Source: Oceanospirillaceae bacterium | Lineage (GTDB): Bacteria; Pseudomonadota; Gammaproteobacteria; Pseudomonadales; Balneatricaceae | NCBI GenBank assembly: GCA_003521845.1 | Contig: DPHB01000001.1 | Span: 134,578 to 198,577 of the forward strand | Direction: 5' to 3' | DNA length: 64,000 nucleotides | Program-made: the position numbers and the translations under genes | Notes under the pieces: model-generated | Seen by the model: the letters and a program-made list of their open reading frames with translations, nothing else | Told to the model about the DNA's origin: nothing | Database searches by the model: none | Part shown: positions 36,221-44,791 of the stretch, piece after piece | Layout: the number at the start of each line of letters is the position of its first letter | Numbering within the stretch: position 1 is the first letter of the stretch

Positions 36221-37458
36221 GCGCTATGCTCCTGGGTGAGTTTGACGCGAGTCGCTTTGTACATAGGCCATAGGGCCATGGCGGTGGTGGTTAAAAACAC
36301 GGTAACAAACAAGCTGCTGGCCGTATCAAAAGACAGGAATCCATGCACTACGGTGTCGATAGAAACACCTGCTGTGGACATGCCTTCTGGGAATAGAGCA
36401 CTCATATCTAGGCCGAAAGCAAACAAAGGCCATAACATAAGTAAGCCTAATAGCGTACCTGCAATGGTGCCGGCAAAGGCCAGTAATACACCTTCAAGAA
36501 AGATCTGCATGCGTAGTAAGCTAGGTGGCGTACCAAGGGCGATAACCGTTGAGAATTCGTGGCGACGCTCTAATACGGACATGAGTATGGTATTGAATAT
36601 GGTGGCCAAAGCGAGGAACACAAACATGCCGTTAAACACCAATAAACCAAACCGGTCTGTGCGAATATAATCGGCCAGAGCTGGTAGAACTTCTTCCCAG
36701 CTCATCAAGTGACGCAGGTCTTGATGGAGGGGCAATAAGGCCTGATAAACAGCCTCTAGTTGGGTGGAGTCCTCTAGCAAGATGCCTAAGCGCGTAATTT
36801 CATCGGCTTGCAGGTTAAACATGCTTTGTGCTGCACTAATCGGCATGTGCACAATGTGTCCGTCTAAGCCATCATTGCTAGCATGAAAAATACCACGCAC
36901 TCTGAACAGGGCTTCCATCATGTTGCCATCGGCATCATTGGCCACCAGTACTAGGCGCTTGTTAAGGCCCACTTTGAGGTTGCGTGCCATCTTGTCACTA
37001 ATGATCAAGTCTTGTTGGTCACCGGCTTCTAAGTATCGGCCTTGGTTGATCTTTTTGGCAATGGTTGATTCAGCACCGACTGCTGGATCAAAAGCAAAAA
37101 TGCCGCCATTGCGGGCACTGTAACCAGACCGTACTAGGGCATTGGCCAAGATGATACGTTGGCTACCGCTTACCCCTGGTGTGGCATTGATAAGTTCAAG
37201 TTCACTAGGAGATACAGCTACGGTGAGCTCCAAAGAAGGTTTTAGCTTGTAGCCAGGATGTTGCAGTACAATATTGCCAGCGTTTTGTTTAACAGCGTTT
37301 TCTATGGTGCGTTGGTACATGCCATCGCCAAAGCCCAACATAAGTAAACTTAACCCCATGCCCACACTTATAGCAACTATAGAAATCCATGTGCGGCGCT
37401 TGTTGCGGCCAAGGCTACGCCAAGCTAAGAACAGGGCCAGTTTTATATCAATGTTCAC
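36217..37458 (-). CDS. FtsX-type ABC permease (second)
   Basis: 413 residues. A first membrane helix near residues 25-45 is followed by a periplasmic MacB_PCD-like domain of about 220 residues. Three C-terminal helices from about residue 275 carry the FtsX motif region NTILMSVLERRHEFSTVIALGTPPS, cited here by its ERRHEF core. It overlaps the preceding permease gene by 11 nt and the ATPase gene by 4 nt. Together with the other permease it probably forms a heterodimer like LolC-LolE. Confidence 0.88.
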   Translation of the reverse strand: MNIDIKLALFLAWRSLGRNKRRTWISIVAISVGMGLSLLMLGFGDGMYQRTIENAVKQNAGNIVLQHPGYKLKPSLELTVAVSPSELELINATPGVSGSQRIILANALVRSGYSARNGGIFAFDPAVGAESTIAKKINQGRYLEAGDQQDLIISDKMARNLKVGLNKRLVLVANDADGNMMEALFRVRGIFHASNDGLDGHIVHMPISAAQSMFNLQADEITRLGILLEDSTQLEAVYQALLPLHQDLRHLMSWEEVLPALADYIRTDRFGLLVFNGMFVFLALATIFNTILMSVLERRHEFSTVIALGTPPSLLRMQIFLEGVLLAFAGTIAGTLLGLLMLWPLFAFGLDMSALFPEGMSTAGVSIDTVVHGFLSFDTASSLFVTVFLTTTAMALWPMYKATRVKLTQEHSA

Positions 37459-38668
37459 GCATGGCCTCCGTAGGATTTAAGCGGCTCACTAATAGAGCCG
37501 GGTAGATAGCTGCCAACAAAGACAAAAATAGCATCACTGCCGGCACCATGATAAAGGGTTCTAGGGTTAAATCAGCACGCCAAATGGGGTCAAAGGCCAC
37601 CCCCATTACATTCATGCTATCCATCCACTGGCGAATATCTATGCCCGTGTCTTGTAGCCAAATAACCAGGGGTAGAGAGACCAAACCGCCAACCACGGAG
37701 CCGAGTAAGCCAATCATCAGGCCTTCTAACATGGTGCCACTAAATAAGCGCAAAGAAGTGGTGCCTACAGCCTTCATAATGCCGTATTCATGTAAACGTT
37801 CGTAACTGGCCATAAGCAGGGTGTTTAATACACCGATGGCGGCGCCTAAACCAAAAATAAGGGCAAAAACTAGCATATAGCTCGTCATCATTTCCGACAT
37901 TAGGGCCAAGGTGACGTATAGCTCCTGCCAGGTCATAATTTCTGTATTTGGGGCGGCTTTTTGTAGGGCTTGCTTGGCTGCCAGTAAGTCCGTATCGGCA
38001 GGGCCATTAAAAGCTACCTGATGGATACGGCCTTGGGAGTAGAAAAGCTCATCAAAATCGGCTTGGTGCAACATGATGGTGCTGCGGTCAAATTCATCCC
38101 CAACGGGAGCAAAAATCCCCGCCACCGTGTACAGCATGTTGCCCATGGAACCGTCGGCTGCTTGTACCAAAGCGATGATTTCATCACCAGGCTCGATTTC
38201 TAGGTTGATGGCAAGTAGGCTGCCAATCATGGCTTGAGCATTGGCTTGGTTAGCAACAAATTCGCCGCCTTTCATGTGCCCTGGCATGCGAAAGCCTTGC
38301 TTTTCGGCTATGGGGTCCATGCCGATAAACATGCCACCGGCAGATTTGTTGCCTGCCGCCACTAGGCCAAAGCCAAAGCTGCGTGGGGCGGCAGTTAGGC
38401 CAATTTCACTGGCGGCTAGTTGTAGTTCTTCAACGTTTTCTACCTCTGTGTAAAAGTCGAAGGTATCGCGAAATTCTTCACCGTGAGCCTGTAGTTTGCC
38501 CGTATATGACGCAGTGAAGTTTTCAATAGAGTGGGTAACAAAGCCTTGGCTTAAGGCAAACAACAAAATCAGCAGTATGGTACAAATAGCAATGGTGCCA
38601 GCCGTGATGGCTGTGCGCTGCTTTTGCCGGTAGGTGTTAAGCCAAGCTAGGCGAATTAGATCAATCAT
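37448..38668 (-). CDS. FtsX-type ABC permease (first)
   Basis: 406 residues with the same four-helix FtsX/LolCE layout as its downstream partner: helix near 20-40, large periplasmic domain, then three helices from about 265 (NTLLMASYERLHEYGIMKAVG region). Its start overlaps the upstream LolA-like gene by 4 nt. Two different FtsX subunits, one ATPase and a LolA-like periplasmic protein imply a dedicated envelope lipoprotein- or lipid-handling system distinct from housekeeping LolCDE. Confidence 0.88.
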   Translation of the reverse strand: MIDLIRLAWLNTYRQKQRTAITAGTIAICTILLILLFALSQGFVTHSIENFTASYTGKLQAHGEEFRDTFDFYTEVENVEELQLAASEIGLTAAPRSFGFGLVAAGNKSAGGMFIGMDPIAEKQGFRMPGHMKGGEFVANQANAQAMIGSLLAINLEIEPGDEIIALVQAADGSMGNMLYTVAGIFAPVGDEFDRSTIMLHQADFDELFYSQGRIHQVAFNGPADTDLLAAKQALQKAAPNTEIMTWQELYVTLALMSEMMTSYMLVFALIFGLGAAIGVLNTLLMASYERLHEYGIMKAVGTTSLRLFSGTMLEGLMIGLLGSVVGGLVSLPLVIWLQDTGIDIRQWMDSMNVMGVAFDPIWRADLTLEPFIMVPAVMLFLSLLAAIYPALLVSRLNPTEAMREH

Positions 38669-39444
38669 TTACGACTCTCGCGTTTAAGGGCCATGATGGT
38701 AAACATACTGTCATCTATGTCGACATCAAAACGGATGCTGTCGTAAATAACCAAAGTGCGTTCACCGGGTTTTTCGGCTAGGGTGACTTCCATCTGGGTG
38801 GGGATAGTACGCCCATCCCTTTCCGCGACGGCGCCAAATGCCATAGTCCGTGTAGCGACAAAGTCTTCGTCAAAGTACTGTACTTGTTTAGGTAGTTTAC
38901 TGACTGCATCCATGGTCATGTCAACGCGGCCCCAAACCAAAGCGGCATCCTCGTGCGGAGTACAAGCGATAACAATATCTTGCTCGTTACGTTCGCTTAT
39001 TAGGCAGTCATAGTCATCACTGTAGCGATTTTCTTTGAGTAGGTCGTCGTTGGTGAAATGGGAACCCATCCAGCCAGCACCCATCATCGAAGAAGGTACT
39101 TTAATTACCCGATTGATCTTGGGTAGGTAGTTCCATATTTCGTTGTCTGCCTTGAGGGTGGTGGTGCCCTTTTCTTTAAGTGGCGCGAGGATTTTCATCA
39201 AGGCATGATCGGGACCTTTGCTCCAAGTCTGTACGGTTAATGTACGGGAGAAATGCTCCGTGTCGATTTGCATGGTCATGACGGATTCGCTGGAATCACC
39301 TTGGTAAAGGTCGTCCATGCCGCGCATTAGCTGCTCTACTTCATTATCGGCTATGCTAACAGTGGGTATGCTTGCAGTTAAGGTGAAGAAAAAGACCAAG
39401 GAAAAGGCGGAAATTGCAGATTTAGCAATCCAGTTGCGACTCAT
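38665..39444 (-). CDS. LolA-like periplasmic carrier (outer membrane lipoprotein-sorting protein family)
   Basis: 259 residues with a signal peptide (hydrophobic stretch 12-28). The mature protein matches the LolA-like outer membrane lipoprotein-sorting group: STLTVQTWSKGPDHALMKIL region, NEIWNYLPKINRVIKVPSSMMGAGWMGS region, then a beta-rich C-terminal half. Such proteins have a half-barrel that shields a lipid chain. First gene of the five-gene operon, with overlaps to the next. It may collect a lipoprotein or lipid from the two permeases and deliver it to the outer membrane, possibly with the barrel protein. Confidence 0.83.
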   Translation of the reverse strand: MSRNWIAKSAISAFSLVFFFTLTASIPTVSIADNEVEQLMRGMDDLYQGDSSESVMTMQIDTEHFSRTLTVQTWSKGPDHALMKILAPLKEKGTTTLKADNEIWNYLPKINRVIKVPSSMMGAGWMGSHFTNDDLLKENRYSDDYDCLISERNEQDIVIACTPHEDAALVWGRVDMTMDAVSKLPKQVQYFDEDFVATRTMAFGAVAERDGRTIPTQMEVTLAEKPGERTLVIYDSIRFDVDIDDSMFTIMALKRESRK

Positions 39445-39566
39445 GATGAAAGCTCCCTATCAGAAATACATGCCGTATATGTTTCAGCATATGTTATGCG
39501 TATTTATATCGAATTGATATAGGTCATCTTTGGTAGTGGATTGATGTCGATATGGCTGATTTTAGT

Positions 39567-40103
39567 TTATTTGATGAGTTTTAATATGGTCTTAAATTCG
39601 GCTGCACGACAGTCTTCTACTAGTTCGTAAAGACACATTTCTAAGCCTGTAATATCAATGCCTTTTTCTCTAAGTTTTGTTACCGCTAGGTCTTTGTTTT
39701 CTGGTGCTCTGGAAGCAATACAGTCAGTAACAAGTTGTACATCTTGGTTAAGAGCTTGGAGGCCAAGAACGGTTTGATAAACACAGATATGGGCCTCTAT
39801 ACCGCATACTAGCCAAGAGTCTATGTTGGCCTTATGAACTGCCTTGGCAAAGCTGGGTTCTTTACAGGCATCAAAAGTGAATTTTGTTAAAGGTGGTTGT
39901 TCAAGTAGGCTACTTATTTCCTCAATAGTGTTGCCTAACTTTTTTGGGTTTTGTTCTAGCCATAAAATAGGTAAACCAAGTGCCTGGCAACCAAGAATTA
40001 GTTTTTGAATATTGGCGACGACGGTTTCGCTATTGTCGACAATGCGTGCAAGTTTGCCTTGCACATCGACAACAATCAGCCCTGTGGTGGTTTGTTTGAG
40101 CAT
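39567..40103 (-). CDS. Isochorismatase-fold hydrolase, YcaC-like
   Basis: 178 residues. The cysteine hydrolase triad is visible: Asp in LIVVDVQGKL (near 13), Lys in PLTKFTFDA (near 77), and Cys in VCGIEAHICVYQT (near 110). The cis-peptide CGIEAH is typical. Members hydrolyse amides or isochorismate; this short form without a second domain is closest to YcaC-type proteins of unknown substrate. It stands alone. Confidence 0.85.
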   Translation of the reverse strand: MLKQTTTGLIVVDVQGKLARIVDNSETVVANIQKLILGCQALGLPILWLEQNPKKLGNTIEEISSLLEQPPLTKFTFDACKEPSFAKAVHKANIDSWLVCGIEAHICVYQTVLGLQALNQDVQLVTDCIASRAPENKDLAVTKLREKGIDITGLEMCLYELVEDCRAAEFKTILKLIK

Positions 40104-40188
40104 GCATACCCTTCACGTGTATTAATGACTTTCTTGTACAGCAACATACCCGTGTTTAGGCATAAAATGCAAGCAATGGCTAAAAACA

Positions 40189-40215
40189 AAAATGGAAGCT
40201 TAAAGCTTCCATTTT
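40189..40215 (-). terminator. Intrinsic terminator of the micro-ORF transcript
   Basis: AAAATGGAAGC-TTAAA-GCTTCCATTTT is an 11-bp perfect stem. On the minus strand it continues into TTGTTTTTA. It begins 2 nt past the stop codon of the 18-codon frame at 40218-40274. Confidence 0.8.
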
Positions 40216-40217
40216 AT

Positions 40218-40274
40218 TTATACGATAAAGGCAATGCCTAGTACTAGGATGCAACCAACTCTTCCCCAATTCAT
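40218..40274 (-). CDS. 18-residue hydrophobic micro-protein
   Basis: An ATG-to-TAA frame encodes MNWGRVGCILVLGIAFIV. A strong ribosome site (AAGGGGA) sits 7 nt before ATG, and an intrinsic terminator starts 2 nt after the stop. That gives a complete tiny transcription unit. The peptide is one short membrane-spanning segment after a charged, Trp-containing start. I recognise no family. Small membrane peptides of this size (CydX-like and others) usually attach to a membrane enzyme. The nearest membrane protein is the YeeE transporter at 40534-41571, upstream on the same strand. Product not proven. Confidence 0.5.
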   Translation of the reverse strand: MNWGRVGCILVLGIAFIV

Positions 40275-40533
40275 AATAATCCCCTTGTTTGATTCCGTTA
40301 TTTGTTCGTCGTTATGCTTAATGTGTATAAGCATAGATTAGGGGAGAACCGGTAGTAAAATCTTGATATGTGTCATGGGTGGTGACAGGTTGGAGTGGTG
40401 ATTGCCTATGAACGTTGACCTAGGTCATATGAAAATAGGCTATTGGCGATATTGAGAGTAAATTAGGTGCCAGGCTTTTCCCAGTAGGGAAGTGCCTGGC
40501 GCCGCGAGTATAGGAGCCAGACATCTAAGGAGG
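40275..40533. other. 259-nt gap with one inverted repeat upstream of the micro-ORF
   Basis: ATGCTTA-N7-TAAGCAT (40314-40334) is a perfect inverted repeat about 40 nt upstream of the micro-ORF start, a possible operator. Near 40471-40504 a GCCAGGC.../...GCCTGGC palindrome (about 40470-40500) may be the terminator of the YeeE gene. No further gene is seen. Confidence 0.45.
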
Positions 40534-41571
40534 CTATCGATCAACAATAAAGTCAGTCAAACCAGCGGATACCCACATAGATAACAATGCTACCCAAGCA
40601 GTGAGCGCTAAGACTGCACCACCAGTAACACCTGCACCGACAGCACAACCGCCAGCCAGCATGCCACCAAAGCCCATCAACACAGCGCCAATGATATAGC
40701 GTGACAGTCCTGTTTCGGCGGTAAAGGCTTGCATCTTAAACTCACCACTAAATACAGCAGCAATAAAGGAGCCAGCAAATACGCCCATTACAATGCCAAT
40801 ATCAAAATTCATAGGAAAATCAGGCGTATTGATTAGCCCCATAAGGGTATCGGCAGAAGGCCCGGTAAAGCTCACGCTCTTAATGGCGACAATGTCGAAA
40901 GACCAGCTAGCATGCCAAGAGGTTAATCCCCAGCCCAAAGCAATGGCGCAACCAACCCCGATAGCGCCCAACCAGTGCCAAGTGCGAGCCTGATGTTTAC
41001 GAGCCATGTAGACTGCGCCAACTAGCATGGCAATAGCAATAATTAAAATACTGTAGTCAGGAATATACTGGCCTATATTGCGGGCTTCAGGGCTAATCAA
41101 CCACCAGCTAGATACTTCTTGACGGGCAGGTGATAGGCCGCCGCGTAAGCTAGCTTGGGATACGATAGTAACGATCAAACCTGCTATCAGGGCTCGCTGG
41201 TTGCCCGTAGCTGATAGTACTAACAAGCGACTGGCACAGCCGCGGGCCAATACCATGCCAATACCAAATAAACCACCACCAATGATGGCGCCAGACAAAG
41301 AGCCGACCGTGGTGAGCTGGCGAATATCGCCGGTGTCTAAGTTGCCGGTGTATACCAATACCTGGGTTAATAACAGTGCTGTGGCAAAGGCAAATAACCA
41401 AATAGCAAACTTAATTCCCACTTGGCCGCGCCAAAATTCCACCGTAGCCGCCCGTAAACAAAAGCGGCTTTTTTGGGCCAAGGCACCAAATAATAGGCCC
41501 ACGAAAAGCCCCAATATTAAGGTGATTTGATCGGTAGAATAGTGTTCCAACCAGTTTTGTATAACGCTCAT
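40534..41571 (-). CDS. YeeE/YedE family (thiosulfate-type sulfur) transporter
   Basis: 345 residues with about nine membrane helices in two internal repeats. Conserved Cys residues sit in SRFCLRAA, LARGCASRLL and LAGGCAVGAG, the cysteines that relay thiosulfate in the characterised member TsuA/YeeE. The family moves thiosulfate or related sulfur species into the cytoplasm. No TusA-like partner (YeeD) is adjacent. Placement a few kilobases from a sulfatase cluster is consistent with sulfur scavenging but may be coincidental. Confidence 0.88.
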   Translation of the reverse strand: MSVIQNWLEHYSTDQITLILGLFVGLLFGALAQKSRFCLRAATVEFWRGQVGIKFAIWLFAFATALLLTQVLVYTGNLDTGDIRQLTTVGSLSGAIIGGGLFGIGMVLARGCASRLLVLSATGNQRALIAGLIVTIVSQASLRGGLSPARQEVSSWWLISPEARNIGQYIPDYSILIIAIAMLVGAVYMARKHQARTWHWLGAIGVGCAIALGWGLTSWHASWSFDIVAIKSVSFTGPSADTLMGLINTPDFPMNFDIGIVMGVFAGSFIAAVFSGEFKMQAFTAETGLSRYIIGAVLMGFGGMLAGGCAVGAGVTGGAVLALTAWVALLSMWVSAGLTDFIVDR

Positions 41572-41774
41572 AGCAATGGTTACTTGGTGACGAATAATTA
41601 AGTGAGCGTATTATCTTAGAAATTGCTTAATTAGAAAAGGATTTAAATCAATTAAGGTTCTAGTCTAGCATGAGAATTCACGCTGACTAGAGCAGCCAGA
41701 GGTGTGATTTAGCACAGTTAACTCTTAGTTTTAAGAAATAGCCTATATTGATAGCAAGGAGTAATTGATTAACA

Positions 41775-41797
41775 AATATATCAACAGATGATATATT
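41775..41797. promoter_or_regulatory. Operator palindrome of the TumE/TumA operon
   Basis: AATATATCA-ACAGA-TGATATATT is a perfect 9-bp inverted repeat ending 11 nt before the toxin start codon. It overlaps the likely promoter and ribosome-site region. Autoregulation by the antitoxin is the expected role. Confidence 0.7.
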
Positions 41798-41808
41798 AAG
41801 AGGTGTGA

Positions 41809-42168
41809 ATGGACTCAACATTAAAAACGTTGCTCGATTTAGATGGTTCAATATTAGATCAGGGTAATGGCTATTGGATAAAGATAGATGCTTGGCAGGT
41901 GCCTGTGAGCAAGAGTATTCCACATGGAATTAGATACGCTCTATCGTTGCATGAACCCTATGGTAAGCGCATTTTGGGGTATGACAATGCCCATGCAATT
42001 AAACTGCCAAATAAGTATAAATATGCTGGGAAAAAATGGCCTTATGACCACCGACATCGGCATAGCACGGATAAGGGCATTACATACGAGTTCACGGATG
42101 CCCATCAATTATTAAGCGATTTCTTTAGTGAAGTAGACCAAGTCTTGCAAGAGGAAATGAAATCATGA
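41809..42168 (+). CDS. tumE: TumE-family toxin
   Basis: 119 residues. The sequence (GYWIKIDAWQVPVSKSIPHGIRYAL region, then KWPYDHRHRH) matches the TumE toxin family (formerly DUF6516). It precedes an HTH antitoxin with a 4-nt ATGA overlap, the usual order and coupling for this pair. The toxic mechanism of the family is not firmly known to me. The HRHRH cluster near residue 85 is a candidate active site. Confidence 0.75.
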   Translation: MDSTLKTLLDLDGSILDQGNGYWIKIDAWQVPVSKSIPHGIRYALSLHEPYGKRILGYDNAHAIKLPNKYKYAGKKWPYDHRHRHSTDKGITYEFTDAHQLLSDFFSEVDQVLQEEMKS

Positions 42169-42515
42169 AGACAACAGTTATTGGTATCATGCCGCAACAA
42201 CAGATCCGCCAGCGGGCCTTGGATATTGCCAGTGGCAAATATAAGCCACAAGTCCATGAACCAAAAATTTGGTTTACCTCTATGAAATCCTTGGCGGAGG
42301 TACTAAGTGATGACAATAGGGCGCTGCTGCGAGTCATTACAGATACGCAGCCGCAATCCATTAGTGCCTTGGCTAAAACCACAGGTCGGCAACAGAGCAA
42401 CCTATCAAGAACCTTAAAAACCATGTCAAATTACGGTTTTGTGGAACTTGCTAAGCACCAAAATCAAGTGAGGCCTGTGGTCAAATCGACAGAATTTCAA
42501 ATCCTCGCAAACTAG
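42165..42515 (+). CDS. tumA: TumA-family HTH antitoxin
   Basis: 116 residues. A C-terminal winged helix (ISALAKTTGRQQSNLSRTL) is preceded by a short N-terminal arm that probably binds the toxin. Its start overlaps the toxin stop (ATGA). It should neutralise TumE and repress the operon at the palindrome 41775-41797. The gene ends 8 nt from the convergent ThDP enzyme gene. Confidence 0.78.
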   Translation: MKTTVIGIMPQQQIRQRALDIASGKYKPQVHEPKIWFTSMKSLAEVLSDDNRALLRVITDTQPQSISALAKTTGRQQSNLSRTLKTMSNYGFVELAKHQNQVRPVVKSTEFQILAN

Positions 42516-42523
42516 CAGCGTGG

Positions 42524-44155
42524 TCAGATGCGCATGCGTGGTACGTCGTTGGGATCGAGCTTTAATTCAATCAGCAATGGTTTGGTGCGTTTGCCAATGG
42601 CATCCATGGCTAGTTCTAGGTCTTCTGGGGAGGCCACTTCAATGCCCTGGCCACCAAGGGAGGTGGCTACTTCGGCAAAGGAAGGCCAAGAAAACATAGA
42701 TAGGCCTGGGTCCATCTGGCGATCTAAGAATTGAATGTGTTCGGCGCCGTAGGCGGAGTCATTGGCAACGATGACAATCAAATCACTATTCATGCGTACT
42801 GCGGTATTAAATTCATTGATACCGCCCATCATAAAACCACCATCACCGGTAAACATCACTACTGGCAAGTCGCTGGCAAAGCCTGCGCCTATGGCTTCTT
42901 GTAGACCTAAGCCAATGGAACCAAAGTGGGCGGTACTCAAAAAGTAACGGGGGCAGGGCACGGACATACGACACCATACTTCGGTCATAAAGCGACCCCC
43001 ATCGCTGGTTAAAATACGCTGCTTGGGCAGGTGCTGTTCTAGCTGTTCTAGGGCATAGATATAATCCACTTTTCCATCTGATGCCATTTGTTTCTTGGCT
43101 GGTGTGTGGCGGTTGAGGCTAAAGGGTTCAATGTCTAAGGTAAAACCACTGGCTGGCACTTCGGCCTCGTTGAGCCAATAGATGATGTTTTCTGCGGTGA
43201 GTCGGGCATCGGCCGTAAGGCCCACAGTTGGGTGGAAGTTTTTGCTTATTTCAGTGACTTCATTGTTAATTTGAATCACGCGTTTACCTTCCACCAGCTT
43301 GCCCTTGTCGGTGGTGAAATGATGCAGGCTGGCACCAAAGGCAATGATGCAGTCGGCTTTGGCAATCAAATCATAAGCAGCATCGGTGCTGAGGGTACCA
43401 AAGATATCCATATTGTAAGGCTGATCGTTAAACAAGACCTTGGCTTTTAGGGTAGTTGCCACGGGCGCTTGTAAACGTTCGGCTAACTCCACTAAGCTTT
43501 GTTTCGCATCAATAGCGCCACCGCCAGCCAGAATCACCGGGCGCTTGGCTGAAGCAATCATACCAATGGCATTATCAAAATCATCGCCTTCTGGCACCAA
43601 TGTAGGGGTATTGAATACGGGTAGACGCATAGACTTATAAGGGGCTTCTTGCCACATAAAGTCAGCTGGCATGTTTACCACAATAGGCCGTTTTTCTGTT
43701 TGTGTACGGTAGATAGCGTGGGCAATATCTTCGGTAACCGTGTCTATAGAACGCAATTGGATAAACCCAGCACCTGTGGTTTTGATTAATTCACGCTGGT
43801 CGATGTTCTGTAAATTTTGTGGATTAGTTACCGGGGTGTCACCAGCAAGTAACACCATGGGCATGCGTGCACGAACCCCTTCCACAATGGCGGTAACGCA
43901 ATTGGTAAGGGCAGGTCCATGGGTTACCGTGGCGATGCCTACCTTGCCTGAAACCTTGGCGTAGGCCAAAGCCATAAGTACCGAGCTACCTTCGATGGCT
44001 ACGGGGATAAAGGTGCCGCCACAATGGCGTACATAATGATCCACCATAAATAAATTAGCATCCCCCATAAGGCCAAACATGGTGTCTATGTCATGGTCCA
44101 TAATGGCCTGGGCAATGGATTGATAGATGTAGTTGGTTGGTTGGGGCTGTGGCAT
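42524..44155 (-). CDS. ThDP-dependent 2-oxo acid decarboxylase / acetolactate synthase-like enzyme
   Basis: 543 residues with the three domains of the POX/benzoylformate decarboxylase/acetolactate synthase family. The catalytic Glu55 is in VAIEGSSVLMA. The ThDP-metal motif is GDGGFMMGG...NDSAYG near residues 435-470. It lacks features of true acetolactate synthase context: no small subunit or ilv genes are near. An enzyme that decarboxylates or carboligates a 2-oxo acid is expected. The two FMN 2-hydroxyacid oxidases nearby would make such 2-oxo acids. It is divergent from an Lrp-type regulator across 150 nt. Exact substrate unknown. Confidence 0.85.
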   Translation of the reverse strand: MPQPQPTNYIYQSIAQAIMDHDIDTMFGLMGDANLFMVDHYVRHCGGTFIPVAIEGSSVLMALAYAKVSGKVGIATVTHGPALTNCVTAIVEGVRARMPMVLLAGDTPVTNPQNLQNIDQRELIKTTGAGFIQLRSIDTVTEDIAHAIYRTQTEKRPIVVNMPADFMWQEAPYKSMRLPVFNTPTLVPEGDDFDNAIGMIASAKRPVILAGGGAIDAKQSLVELAERLQAPVATTLKAKVLFNDQPYNMDIFGTLSTDAAYDLIAKADCIIAFGASLHHFTTDKGKLVEGKRVIQINNEVTEISKNFHPTVGLTADARLTAENIIYWLNEAEVPASGFTLDIEPFSLNRHTPAKKQMASDGKVDYIYALEQLEQHLPKQRILTSDGGRFMTEVWCRMSVPCPRYFLSTAHFGSIGLGLQEAIGAGFASDLPVVMFTGDGGFMMGGINEFNTAVRMNSDLIVIVANDSAYGAEHIQFLDRQMDPGLSMFSWPSFAEVATSLGGQGIEVASPEDLELAMDAIGKRTKPLLIELKLDPNDVPRMRI

Positions 44156-44305
44156 AGCATCGTTCCCGTTGGTTAAGGTTAAGGCTGAATAGATTGGACA
44201 ATGATATGCCGTTAAGCTGGTAAATGTTGTTTATATTGGTTGTTTATATAGGGTAATATGGAAATATAATTCAAAATATCTTTATAAATTGGGTAAGGTT
44301 ACCAA

Positions 44306-44761
44306 ATGCAAATTAGTAAGCAAGACCGTCAAATAATCGCTCTCTTGTACCAAGATTGTCGCCGTAGCAATGTTGAATTAGCCGAGCAAGTCGGCATGTC
44401 GCCATCGGCCTGTTGGCGCCGGGTAAAAGCCTTAGAAGAAGCCGGCATTATCCGCCGTTACGGTGTAGTGATTGACGAAGAAAAGCTAGGTATGAACTTC
44501 CGCGCCATGGTGGATGTTAGCCTATCTCGCCATGACCCAGAAAACGGGGCTAAATTTGAACAGGCCATGAGCGATTGTGATCTAGTAGTGCAGTGCTATG
44601 CTACCACCGGCCGCGAAGACTACAGCATGTTGGTGGTGTGTGCAGATATCAACGCTTATAACGACTTTTTGGACCGTTTTTTATTCAAGCTGACGTGTGT
44701 GGAAAACGTCTTAACCAACGTCATTTTGAAAGAGGTTAAGCGTCATGGTTTGATCGTGTGA
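44306..44761 (+). CDS. Lrp/AsnC-family regulator
   Basis: 151 residues. An N-terminal helix-turn-helix (NVELAEQVGMSPSACWRRV, about 20-40) is joined to a C-terminal RAM ligand-sensing domain (VVQCYATTGREDYSMLVV). The family senses amino acids or related small molecules as octamers. It lies divergent to the ThDP enzyme and convergent with the FMN oxidase gene 30 nt away, so it most likely regulates the ThDP enzyme. Confidence 0.92.
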   Translation: MQISKQDRQIIALLYQDCRRSNVELAEQVGMSPSACWRRVKALEEAGIIRRYGVVIDEEKLGMNFRAMVDVSLSRHDPENGAKFEQAMSDCDLVVQCYATTGREDYSMLVVCADINAYNDFLDRFLFKLTCVENVLTNVILKEVKRHGLIV

Positions 44762-44791
44762 GCAGTTCAGCTAGTGAGTTTATGTATATCG

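Noticed and set aside
42524..44155. Acetolactate synthase of valine/isoleucine synthesis, or sulfoacetaldehyde acetyltransferase (Xsc).
   Set aside because: No regulatory subunit or ilv genes are near, and the N-terminal motifs do not match Xsc as I know it.
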